From an uncultured Porphyromonadaceae bacterium (GTDB taxonomy: Bacteria; Bacteroidota; Bacteroidia; Bacteroidales; Muribaculaceae), in NCBI GenBank assembly GCA_947176615.1, contig CAMWRO010000135.1:1-7701 (forward strand): a stretch of 7,701 bases of DNA. The letters run 5' to 3'. Made by a program: the position numbers and the translations under genes. The number at the start of each line of letters is the position of its first letter. Position 1 is the first letter of the stretch. The notes beneath the pieces are model-generated. The model ran no database searches and was not told the origin of the DNA. It saw only the letters and a program-made list of their open reading frames with translations. Shown here one piece after another: positions 1 through 6,425 of this stretch.

Positions 1-13
1 TATCTCTTTTATA

Positions 14-45
14 TTTGCTAATATATGGGATAATGACTAATTTTG
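14..45 (+). promoter_or_regulatory. Bacteroidota-type sigma-70 promoter (-33/-7) for the GH97 gene
   Basis: The -33 element TTTG lies at 14-17 and the -7 element TAATTTTG at 38-45. They are separated by 20 bases, which fits the published Bacteroides consensus TTTG-N19-21-TAnnTTTG exactly. Transcription would start near 50-54, giving a short A/T-rich leader of about 25 bases before the ATG at 78. No Shine-Dalgarno sequence is visible, as is usual in this phylum. A second TAnnTTTG match (TATATTTG, 10-17) overlaps the -33 element, but its own -33 partner would lie outside the window. Assignment is by motif only. Confidence 0.62.
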
Positions 46-77
46 CGCAAAACTATAACCTCAAAATCTGATTATCT

Positions 78-2036
78 ATGCGCAGAGCATTATCCTTCCT
101 GTCACTGGCCGCTGTTGCCGCCCTGTGCGGTGCCGAGCCACTGACTGTCGCCGGTCCCGACGGGCGACTGGTCGTGACATTTGACCTCGACGGTGGAAAA
201 CCATATTATTCAGTAGCTTACGACGGTAAAACGATGCTTGACCCGTCGCCGCTCGGATTTGACTCCAACATCGGCGACTTCACCTCGGGCCTTACCGTAG
301 CCAAAACCGGCGAGGACAAAATTTCGTCGGCCTACACCCTTAACCGCAGCAAGGTTTCCAATGTGGAGTATAAGGCCAACGCCTTAAACATCACCCTAAA
401 AAACAGCAAGGGACAGGAAATGTCAATCGAATTCCGCGTAAGCGACAACGACATCGCCTACCGTTACAACATTCCCCGTCAGGGCGACACCGGCAGCATA
501 CGCATCATGAAAGAAGCGTCGGGATTTGATTTCCCCTCGTTCACCACAACTTTCATCACCCCGCAGAGCGACCCGATGGTGGGATGGAAACGCACCAAGC
601 CATCCTATGAGGAAGAATATACATTTGACGGCGCGATGACCGACAAGTCTAAATTCGGCCACGGCTACACTTTCCCGGCCCTGTTTCATGTGGGCGACAA
701 CGGGTGGGTGCTTGTCAGCGAGACCGGAGTTGACCGCCGTTACTGCGGCAGCCGGCTGAGCGACATGACAGGCGACGGACTCTACACGGTAGAGTTCCCG
801 ATGCCCGAGGAAAACAACGGCAACGGCACTGTTGAACCGGCATTCTCACTTCCCGGCTCGACCCCGTGGCGCACTCTGACCGTAGGGTCTGACCTCGCTC
901 CGATTGTCGAGACCACCGCGCCGTGGGACAACGTGGAGCCGCGTTTTGAAACGGCTAACGATTACAAGTTTGGCAAGGGCACATGGAGCTGGATCGTATG
1001 GCAGGACAACTCAATCAACTATAACGACCTGTGCAAGTTTGTCGACCTCGCCGCCGAGATGGGTTACCCCTATGCGCTCGTCGACAACTGGTGGGATACC
1101 AACATGGGCAAGGAAGGGATTGAAAAACTCGTCGAGTATGCCCGTGGAAAAGGCGTCGAATTGTTCCTTTGGTACAGTTCGAGCGGCTACTGGAACGACA
1201 TCGTCCAAGGCCCCACCAACCTTATGGACAACCCCATCACCCGCAAGGACTACATGCGCTGGATGAAGAAAATCGGTGTAAAAGGAATCAAGGTTGACTT
1301 CTTCGGCGGTGACAAGCAGGAGACTATGCGTCTTTACGAGGACATTCTCAGCGATGCCGACGACAACGGCCTGATGGTGATATTCCACGGCTGCACCATT
1401 CCGCGCGGATGGGAAAAGATGTATCCCAACTATGTGGGCTCCGAGGCCGTGCTTGCGTCGGAGAACCTGTTCTTCGACCAGCATTTCTGCAACGAGGAGG
1501 CACACAACACGGCCCTGCACCCGTTTGTCCGCAACGCTATCGGCTGCATGGAGTTCGGCGGCTGTTTCATGAACCGCAACATCAACCGCGGAAACAAGGG
1601 TGGCAACAAGCGCATTACCACCGACGGCCATGAGCTTGCCACCACCATCCTGTTCCAGAACCCGATACAGAATTTTGCCATCACGCCTGAAAACCTCCTG
1701 CCCGAGGCCGAGGGTGGCGCTCCTGTCGTGTCGATGGAATTCCTCAAGGATGTGCCGACGACATGGGACGAAACGAAATTTATCGACGGTTATCCCGGCA
1801 AATATGTGGTTCTCGCGCGTCGTCACGGCGACAAGTGGTACATCGGCGCGACCAACGCGCTCAAGGAGCCGCTGACACTGACCCTCGCGCTCCCCATGTA
1901 TGCCAAGGGCGACGTCGTAACCATCATCAACGATGACCCCAAGACACGCGAACCGCTGAAAAAGGAATTGAAAATCAAAGACCCCTCAAAGGTTAAAATC
2001 ACACTTCAGCCCGACGGCGGCGCAGTGATTTATTGA
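78..2036 (+). CDS. Secreted glycoside hydrolase family 97 protein, retaining (alpha-galactosidase-like) type
   Basis: This is a 652-residue enzyme predicted to cleave alpha-linked glycosides, probably alpha-galactosides, in the periplasm. A signal peptide covers residues 1-19, with likely cleavage after Cys-Gly-Ala. C17 lacks a proper lipobox, so a soluble enzyme is expected. The layout follows GH97: an N-terminal beta-sandwich (about 21-280), a (beta/alpha)8 barrel (about 290-560; WSWIVWQDNS at 303-312, DNWWD at 336-340) and a C-terminal beta domain (about 570-652). GH97 splits into inverting SusB-like alpha-glucosidases and retaining enzymes that use an Asp nucleophile. Here GIKVDFF (403-409) supplies D407. 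The acid/base is probably E462 or E456 in GSEAVLASE. D407 to E462 is 55 residues, the same spacing as D415/E470 in Bacteroides thetaiotaomicron BT1871. Family is certain; sugar specificity is inferred. No SusC/SusD pair is nearby, so it looks like a stand-alone glycosidase. Confidence 0.93.
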   Translation: MRRALSFLSLAAVAALCGAEPLTVAGPDGRLVVTFDLDGGKPYYSVAYDGKTMLDPSPLGFDSNIGDFTSGLTVAKTGEDKISSAYTLNRSKVSNVEYKANALNITLKNSKGQEMSIEFRVSDNDIAYRYNIPRQGDTGSIRIMKEASGFDFPSFTTTFITPQSDPMVGWKRTKPSYEEEYTFDGAMTDKSKFGHGYTFPALFHVGDNGWVLVSETGVDRRYCGSRLSDMTGDGLYTVEFPMPEENNGNGTVEPAFSLPGSTPWRTLTVGSDLAPIVETTAPWDNVEPRFETANDYKFGKGTWSWIVWQDNSINYNDLCKFVDLAAEMGYPYALVDNWWDTNMGKEGIEKLVEYARGKGVELFLWYSSSGYWNDIVQGPTNLMDNPITRKDYMRWMKKIGVKGIKVDFFGGDKQETMRLYEDILSDADDNGLMVIFHGCTIPRGWEKMYPNYVGSEAVLASENLFFDQHFCNEEAHNTALHPFVRNAIGCMEFGGCFMNRNINRGNKGGNKRITTDGHELATTILFQNPIQNFAITPENLLPEAEGGAPVVSMEFLKDVPTTWDETKFIDGYPGKYVVLARRHGDKWYIGATNALKEPLTLTLALPMYAKGDVVTIINDDPKTREPLKKELKIKDPSKVKITLQPDGGAVIY

Positions 2037-2058
2037 TTATAATATCACATTTTTTTAA

Positions 2059-2097
2059 CAGTGAGGATAACGGTTTTGCCCCCCGTTATCTTCACTG
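2059..2097 (+). promoter_or_regulatory. 15-bp hairpin between the GH97 and permease genes: terminator or leader structure
   Basis: The arms 2059-2073 (CAGTGAGGATAACGG) and 2083-2097 (CCGTTATCTTCACTG) pair over 15 bp with one G-U wobble and a 9-base loop. It sits 22 bases after the GH97 stop and ends four bases before the permease ATG at 2102. No strong U-tract follows (only ATTTAT). A run of seven T lies on the upstream side (2050-2056), where it does not help termination on either strand. It may be a weak terminator for GH97, an attenuator, or a structure that hinders the first permease start. The structure is certain; the role is open. Confidence 0.6.
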
Positions 2098-2101
2098 ATT
2101 T

Positions 2102-3040
2102 ATGAAAAGACAGCTTATGAAAACCCGCGGATATATACTGGCGGCGGTAGCAGCCATCAGCTACGGCACCAATCCATTGTTTGCCCTGCCACTATATGAG
2201 GCGGGGATGAACGCTGCGTCGGTATTGTTCTACCGCTACATGGTGGCGGTGATACTTATGGGACTGTTCATGATGTGGCGCGGGAAGAACATAATGCTGT
2301 CATTGCGGGATTTCCCGATGATGCTCGGTCTCGGCGTGCTTTTCGCCATGTCGTCGCTGCTGCTCTACGAGAGTTACAACCACATGGATGTGGGGATTGC
2401 CTCGACAATGCTGTTTGTCTACCCCGTGATGGTCGCGCTGATAATGTGGGCGGTCTACCGGCAGCGGCTGTCGGCAATGACTATCCTGTCGCTTGCCATG
2501 TCGCTCGGCGGGATTATGCTGCTCTATTCCCCGGGCGAGGGAACCCACGTCAGCCTCACCGGCATCATAATGGTCATGCTGTCGAGCCTCTCTTATGCAA
2601 TCTACATGGTGGCGGTCAACAAGAGCCGTCTCAAGGCGCTGTCGGCCGAGGCGCTGACATTTTACTCGATGCTGTTCGGCACCCCCGTGTTTCTCGTGAG
2701 ACTCGATTTCGGCGCGCAGCTGCAATGGGTACCTGAAGGATGGCTGCCGTGGGCGTGTGTGATCGGAATCGCTGTATTCCCGACGATTATCTCGCTGCTT
2801 GCGATGGCTGTCGCGATTCATGACATCGGTTCGGTGCCGGTAGCAGTCATGGGCGCGCTTGAACCGATAACCGGAATTGCTTTCGGCGTACTGCTTTTCG
2901 GGGAAATACTTACCCCGCGCAGCATCACGGGCGTTATTCTCATTCTACTGTCAGTCACAATAATAGTACTCTCACGCCCGCTGACATCGTTTATTAGGTC
3001 AACGGTCATGAACAGGTTAAAACGAAATTGGAAACGATGA
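2102..3040 (+). CDS. EamA-family (drug/metabolite transporter superfamily) inner-membrane permease
   Basis: This 312-residue protein has ten predicted transmembrane helices, at about 11-29, 37-58, 72-91, 96-117, 124-141, 151-170, 184-199, 215-234, 243-264 and 274-291. These form two EamA repeats (about 11-141 and 151-291). The second repeat carries the family hallmark ALEPITGIAFGVLLFGE at 252-268, with the conserved Glu-Pro and the closing Gly-Glu. The tail is basic (LKRNWKR) and should be cytoplasmic. EamA members export or import amino acids, metabolites or lipid-linked sugars, and sequence alone does not give the substrate. The start at 2102 lies four bases after a strong hairpin; a second in-frame ATG at 2117 would leave more room for the ribosome. 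The 3' end overlaps the downstream transferase as ATGA, so the two are translationally coupled and may act on related substrates. Confidence 0.9.
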   Translation: MKRQLMKTRGYILAAVAAISYGTNPLFALPLYEAGMNAASVLFYRYMVAVILMGLFMMWRGKNIMLSLRDFPMMLGLGVLFAMSSLLLYESYNHMDVGIASTMLFVYPVMVALIMWAVYRQRLSAMTILSLAMSLGGIMLLYSPGEGTHVSLTGIIMVMLSSLSYAIYMVAVNKSRLKALSAEALTFYSMLFGTPVFLVRLDFGAQLQWVPEGWLPWACVIGIAVFPTIISLLAMAVAIHDIGSVPVAVMGALEPITGIAFGVLLFGEILTPRSITGVILILLSVTIIVLSRPLTSFIRSTVMNRLKRNWKR

Positions 3041-4830
3041 AAAAATTTCTATCATGCCGTCCCGCGATACTGCTTGCCGGGATGTTTGCCACGTTTATGG
3101 CCTTTGTGGTCGTGTGGTGCGCCGGAACAACGTTCCGCGCCATGAGCGACTGGCATCTGTATCTGTTCAACATCTTTGCGGCATTGTTGCTGACCCTCCC
3201 GGCTGTATTGGCAAGAAAGATGTGGGTGCAGATTGTCATTATGTCGCTGATTGACTGCCTGTTGGTAAGCAATCTGATGTATTGCCGCACCTATCTGACG
3301 GCTATTCCGCTTGACAGCTACCTCCTCGCGGGCAATCTCGCCGATTTCACCGCAAGCGTCGTTGACTCGCTGCGGGCGGCCGACATCGTTTTCCCCTTGA
3401 TTACCGTTCTGACCGCTGTTCTTGCCGTCCGGGCCAAAAAACAGTGGGACTGGTCCCGGCTGAAATATTCGGCAATCACCCTTGCCGCCGGCGTTGCGGC
3501 ATTTCTCGGGATGCTCCCCTACGGCGGATTTTATAAAGAGTATGACCGCCTCGCCGAGTCATGTTATTACAGCACATGCGGGGTGCCGATTTATACTGTC
3601 GGGGGACATCTGGCCTACAGCGCGATGAGCACGTCGGCAGTCCTGACTCCCGAAACAGAGCGCAACGTGGCGCAATGGGTCGAGTCGAAGGAGTCGCTGC
3701 GCTCCTTCGAGGCGTTGCCCGACTCCGTCGGCCAACGCCTGAATCTTGTCATCGTGCTGCTTGAGTCATTTGAAAGTTGGCTTGTGGAGACTCGGATTGA
3801 CGGAAAAGAGATAACACCTTACATCAACAGTCTTGTCGCCGATTCGACAACACTGTTTTATCCCAACATGCTCACTCAGGTAGCCTCGGGACGCTCGATT
3901 GACTGCCAGTTGCTCCTGACATCGGGACTGCTGCCGATGCTCAACTCGGTTTACAGCATGAAATATCCGGCGACCGATTACCCGTCATTGTGCAAGGCGT
4001 TGCGCGAAGAACGTGGTGCGAGAAGCGTAATCCTGACATGCGACAAGCCTGTGACATGGAATCAGGAGGTCATCTCGCGCTCGATGGGGTATGACTCGCT
4101 GATTCACCGAGGGTCGTGGGTAATCGACGAGGTGGTCGGGAATCCGGCCAAGCTGAGCGACGGGTCGTTTCTGCGCCAGAGTGTCGAATTGCTCAAACGC
4201 GACGGGGCAGGTATCGACGGCCACCCGTTCATGCTCACTTTCGTGACTTATTCAGGACACAACCCTTTCAGGCTCCCTGACAACATGAAAGACCCCGACT
4301 TCATGATTGACCCGTCGCGCTATCCCGCCAAGATGGTCGATTATGTCACGATGGCCCACTATACCGACTCCTGTCTTGCCACACTCGTCGAGTATTTCAA
4401 ATCACGGCCCGACTACAAGGACACGATGATTCTCATAACCGGCGACCACGAGGGACTGGCCTCAGACCGCGCCTCAATACTGCGGTCTGAGGCCGCGCAA
4501 GGAATTGTGTCACCGCGACAGCTGACCCCGTTCATCCTGCTGAACTCCCCGGTGCCGGGTCGCAGCGATGCCGTCATGGGGCAGATTGACATGTATCCCA
4601 CCCTTCTCGCCATGCTCGGCCTCGGCGGTTATTACTGGAAAGGGATGGGGCAGAACATCCTGACCGAGGGTCGGCCCGAGGTAGCCATCTCGTCAATGAC
4701 CGGGGAAATCCTCGGCGACACGACCGATATTTCCCCGGCAGTGATGCAAAACATCCTTGATGCCCGTCGCATAAGCGATGCCATCATCGCCCACGACATG
4801 CTCAGAAGTCAAGACCGAAACGCACGGTAA
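3037..4830 (+). CDS. LtaS/MdoB-like membrane phosphotransferase (sulfatase-fold, alkaline phosphatase superfamily)
   Basis: The protein is 597 residues if it starts at the ATG at 3037, whose bases form ATGA with the permease stop. A TTG nine bases upstream is possible but less likely. Five hydrophobic helices (about 8-30, 42-60, 62-80, 115-132, 144-163) precede a periplasmic sulfatase-fold domain from about 233. Likely metal and catalytic residues are E243 (LLESFE), S287 (GRSID), H408 (TYSGHNPF) and D470-H471 (ITGDHEG), in the order seen in lipoteichoic acid synthase. LtaS uses Thr as nucleophile; Ser stands there here. No Cys/Ser-x-Pro-x-Arg formylglycine motif is present, so a hydrolytic sulfatase is unlikely. 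Gram-negative relatives move phosphoglycerol or phosphoethanolamine from phospholipids to envelope glycans or lipid A. The acceptor here is unknown. The last eight or so residues overlap a convergent gene and look dispensable. Confidence 0.88.
   Translation: MKKFLSCRPAILLAGMFATFMAFVVVWCAGTTFRAMSDWHLYLFNIFAALLLTLPAVLARKMWVQIVIMSLIDCLLVSNLMYCRTYLTAIPLDSYLLAGNLADFTASVVDSLRAADIVFPLITVLTAVLAVRAKKQWDWSRLKYSAITLAAGVAAFLGMLPYGGFYKEYDRLAESCYYSTCGVPIYTVGGHLAYSAMSTSAVLTPETERNVAQWVESKESLRSFEALPDSVGQRLNLVIVLLESFESWLVETRIDGKEITPYINSLVADSTTLFYPNMLTQVASGRSIDCQLLLTSGLLPMLNSVYSMKYPATDYPSLCKALREERGARSVILTCDKPVTWNQEVISRSMGYDSLIHRGSWVIDEVVGNPAKLSDGSFLRQSVELLKRDGAGIDGHPFMLTFVTYSGHNPFRLPDNMKDPDFMIDPSRYPAKMVDYVTMAHYTDSCLATLVEYFKSRPDYKDTMILITGDHEGLASDRASILRSEAAQGIVSPRQLTPFILLNSPVPGRSDAVMGQIDMYPTLLAMLGLGGYYWKGMGQNILTEGRPEVAISSMTGEILGDTTDISPAVMQNILDARRISDAIIAHDMLRSQDRNAR
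3685..3710. repeat. Perfect 9-bp inverted repeat inside the transferase gene
   Basis: TCGAAGGAG at 3685-3693 is the exact reverse complement of CTCCTTCGA at 3702-3710, with an 8-base spacer. It falls in the linker between the last membrane helix and the catalytic domain (around residues 217-225, rich in Glu and Ser). It may be chance in a GC-rich coding region, and no function is proposed. Confidence 0.5.
4458..4494. repeat. Perfect 13-bp inverted repeat inside the transferase gene
   Basis: GGCCTCAGACCGC at 4458-4470 is repeated as its exact reverse complement at 4482-4494, with an 11-base spacer. G-U pairs could extend the RNA stem by one on each side. It encodes residues just after the metal-binding Asp-His (470-471), around LASDRASILRSEAA. 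No T-tract follows, so it is not a standard terminator. It is longer than expected by chance for a short-spaced repeat in coding sequence. Confidence 0.75.
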
Positions 4831-5362
4831 AACCGTTCATGTTGTAAGGCTCGATAACGTAGGTCTCGACATGAGTGGGATCCCAGTAGGACCCGACCTG
4901 AAACGACGAGCCACGCACATGCTGGAAAGTATAGCCTATTGAAAGGTTCCACCCCACACGCCGCCGGGTATTGAACCGGTAGCCTATCGACGGGGAGAAA
5001 CGGAAACCGCCGTTGTCGGCAAACGCATATCCCGCGCGCAAGTCAGCGTATGGGGTAAAACGCCCAAATTTAAAGTCAGCACGGAAATCTCCGAAAACAG
5101 GCACATAGAAATTATTCCCGGGACTGCATGAAATAATTTCGGCTCCGACACCGGCAAAAAACATCGGGTTTATCTGATAGCCGTGAACTGTGGAAATACC
5201 CCAGTCATTTGACACTGATGACTGAAATCCAAACAGCTCGGCATTCATGCGGCTGTAAGAGATGTCGAGGAAACCCCGGTAGCCGCGTTGCGGATTTCGA
5301 GCCGGGGCAACCGACACCATAATGGAGAGAATTGCGAAAAAGAAAAATCTCAAAAATTTCAT
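4802..5362 (-). CDS. Small eight-stranded outer-membrane beta-barrel protein
   Basis: This 186-residue protein has a signal peptide ending at Ala-Pro-Ala (19-21). The mature part shows eight amphipathic, aromatic-rich stretches at about 29-38, 53-63, 67-78, 85-96, 102-113, 119-130, 136-149 and 177-186, as expected for an OmpX/OmpA-type barrel. The last residue is Phe after alternating FTVRFGLDF, a typical BAM recognition signal. The family name is not clear: it resembles the loosely defined porin-family or outer-membrane beta-barrel proteins of Bacteroidota. It is the third gene of the minus-strand set, 28 bases after the DUF4249 gene, so it may assist or stabilise the receptor complex. That link is inferred from position alone. 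Its last codons overlap the convergent transferase gene by 29 bases. Confidence 0.82.
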   Translation of the reverse strand: MKFLRFFFFAILSIMVSVAPARNPQRGYRGFLDISYSRMNAELFGFQSSVSNDWGISTVHGYQINPMFFAGVGAEIISCSPGNNFYVPVFGDFRADFKFGRFTPYADLRAGYAFADNGGFRFSPSIGYRFNTRRRVGWNLSIGYTFQHVRGSSFQVGSYWDPTHVETYVIEPYNMNGFTVRFGLDF

Positions 5363-5377
5363 TGCGTTGTTTTTTTT
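5363..5377 (-). promoter_or_regulatory. A-rich translation initiation region of the small barrel gene
   Basis: On the minus strand, eight consecutive A (5370-5377) lie 8-15 bases before the ATG (5362-5360), within the 28-base gap after the DUF4249 stop. No Shine-Dalgarno sequence is present. A-rich leaders of this kind are the usual start context in Bacteroidota. The gap is too short to hold a full promoter, which supports co-transcription with the genes upstream. Confidence 0.45.
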
Positions 5378-5390
5378 AGAAATTCAAATG

Positions 5391-6425
5391 TTAACGATTG
5401 CTAATAACAAGCGGATAAACCTGCACAGGGTACACGGCGGCAGTTCGGGCGGCTACCACCCCGGCCCCGGTTGAGACATTGCTGACATCCCACACTGCGT
5501 CACCCAGTCCCGAGCCGCCGATTGACCCGGCCATCCCCTCGTTGCGCTCCCACATGCCGAGCAAATGACGGTAGTATCCTTTGGAGATGCTGTAGAGAAT
5601 CATATTGATCGAGGAGGTGCGCAGCTCGGGATTATCGGTAGGGTCAAACAGCTTGTAACTCAGTCTCGGGGCCGAAATGCGGAGCGGGTAACTTTTCCCC
5701 GATATGGTGCGGTCACTGAACATCGAGTAACCGTAGCTGTCGCCAAAGAGGGTCTCTATCACCCCTATGTGTTCCCCGAAAATCGGTTCCTGTTCATAAT
5801 CGAGGTCAGAACAGCTGGCTAAGCCGAAACAGTAGTAACGGTTGCTCCAAGGGTCATCAGGATTTTCGGGCACTATTATACTCTTGGGGTTATAAAAATC
5901 ATAACCGAAAAGATAGAAATTCTCTTGGTCGGCCGGATCGGTGAACCAGACCTTGAAATTGGCCTTGATTTCCCAAAGAGTATCGTTATTAACCGAGATT
6001 GATTCAGTAATGTCAAGCACATCGGTTTCAACGCGGTCGATCGCCACGGCAACCGGTACGGTGACTTCGGCAGTAGCATCGCCATATCTGTCGCTGTGAG
6101 CCGAAAGCACGACATGGTCACCCGGCGCAGGGATATAGTCGGCACGGTATTTTTTATTATCAAAAGTCAGCGTCCCGCTTTCAGATCCGTTGACGGTGTA
6201 GGTAATCTCGGCATCACGCACAAGAATGTCAAGGTCATAGTCGGGCGACCCCTCGGACCACCGCCAAGTACGGGTCAGCGAGACCGACAAAGGTTCTCCC
6301 GGAACCAGCAGCGAGTTCATGCACAACACGGGACGGCTCTCGATGTCAGGTTCAAAGTTGCTATAGCAGCCTGCAAGTAGCAGAGCGGCTGCGAGTATCA
6401 CAAAATATTTTCTTAGAACAGCCAT
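5391..6425 (-). CDS. DUF4249 outer-membrane lipoprotein, partner of a TonB-dependent receptor
   Basis: The chosen start is the ATG at 6425, giving 344 residues. A longer in-frame reading to 6572 would add 49 residues with no signal character and would run deep into the receptor gene. From this start a lipoprotein signal peptide is clear (VILAAALLLAGC), with the lipid-bearing Cys at position 20. The mature protein shows DUF4249 hallmarks: the opening RPVLCMNSLLVPGEPL (31-46), a beta-sandwich with ITYTVNG and YIPAPGDHVVLSA (74-109), a DPADQENFYLFGY segment (163-175) and the closing SNVSTGAGVVAA (315-326). DUF4249 proteins are regularly encoded directly after a TonB receptor and may act like SusD as a surface lid or ligand-capture subunit, though direct biochemistry is scarce. 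The first 13 bases overlap the receptor's 3' end, indicating coupled translation. Confidence 0.87.
   Translation of the reverse strand: MAVLRKYFVILAAALLLAGCYSNFEPDIESRPVLCMNSLLVPGEPLSVSLTRTWRWSEGSPDYDLDILVRDAEITYTVNGSESGTLTFDNKKYRADYIPAPGDHVVLSAHSDRYGDATAEVTVPVAVAIDRVETDVLDITESISVNNDTLWEIKANFKVWFTDPADQENFYLFGYDFYNPKSIIVPENPDDPWSNRYYCFGLASCSDLDYEQEPIFGEHIGVIETLFGDSYGYSMFSDRTISGKSYPLRISAPRLSYKLFDPTDNPELRTSSINMILYSISKGYYRHLLGMWERNEGMAGSIGGSGLGDAVWDVSNVSTGAGVVAARTAAVYPVQVYPLVISNR

Noticed and set aside
1581..1620. Asn/Gly/Arg-rich stretch in GH97 as a possible repeat insertion
   Set aside because: GH97 proteins have a polar segment here before the TTDGHELA motif, and there is no exact repeat unit at the DNA level.
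1011..1826. Long open frame on the minus strand inside the GH97 gene
   Set aside because: It lies wholly within a confidently identified GH97 gene. Its translation is His/Val-rich with no recognisable domain, as expected for an antisense shadow in GC-rich coding DNA.
2300..2821. Minus-strand open frame inside the permease gene
   Set aside because: It is His/Arg/Gln-rich, as the complement of hydrophobic membrane codons usually is, and has no start context or domain.
3028..3036. TTG start for the transferase nine bases before the ATG
   Set aside because: The ATG at 3037 is a standard start, forms an ATGA coupling with the permease stop, and gives a normal Lys-Lys membrane-anchor N-terminus.
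4823..4835. Small ACGGT-AAA-ACCGT stem at the convergent gene ends as a terminator
   Set aside because: The stem is only five base pairs with no adjoining T-tract on either strand, and it lies within coding sequence.
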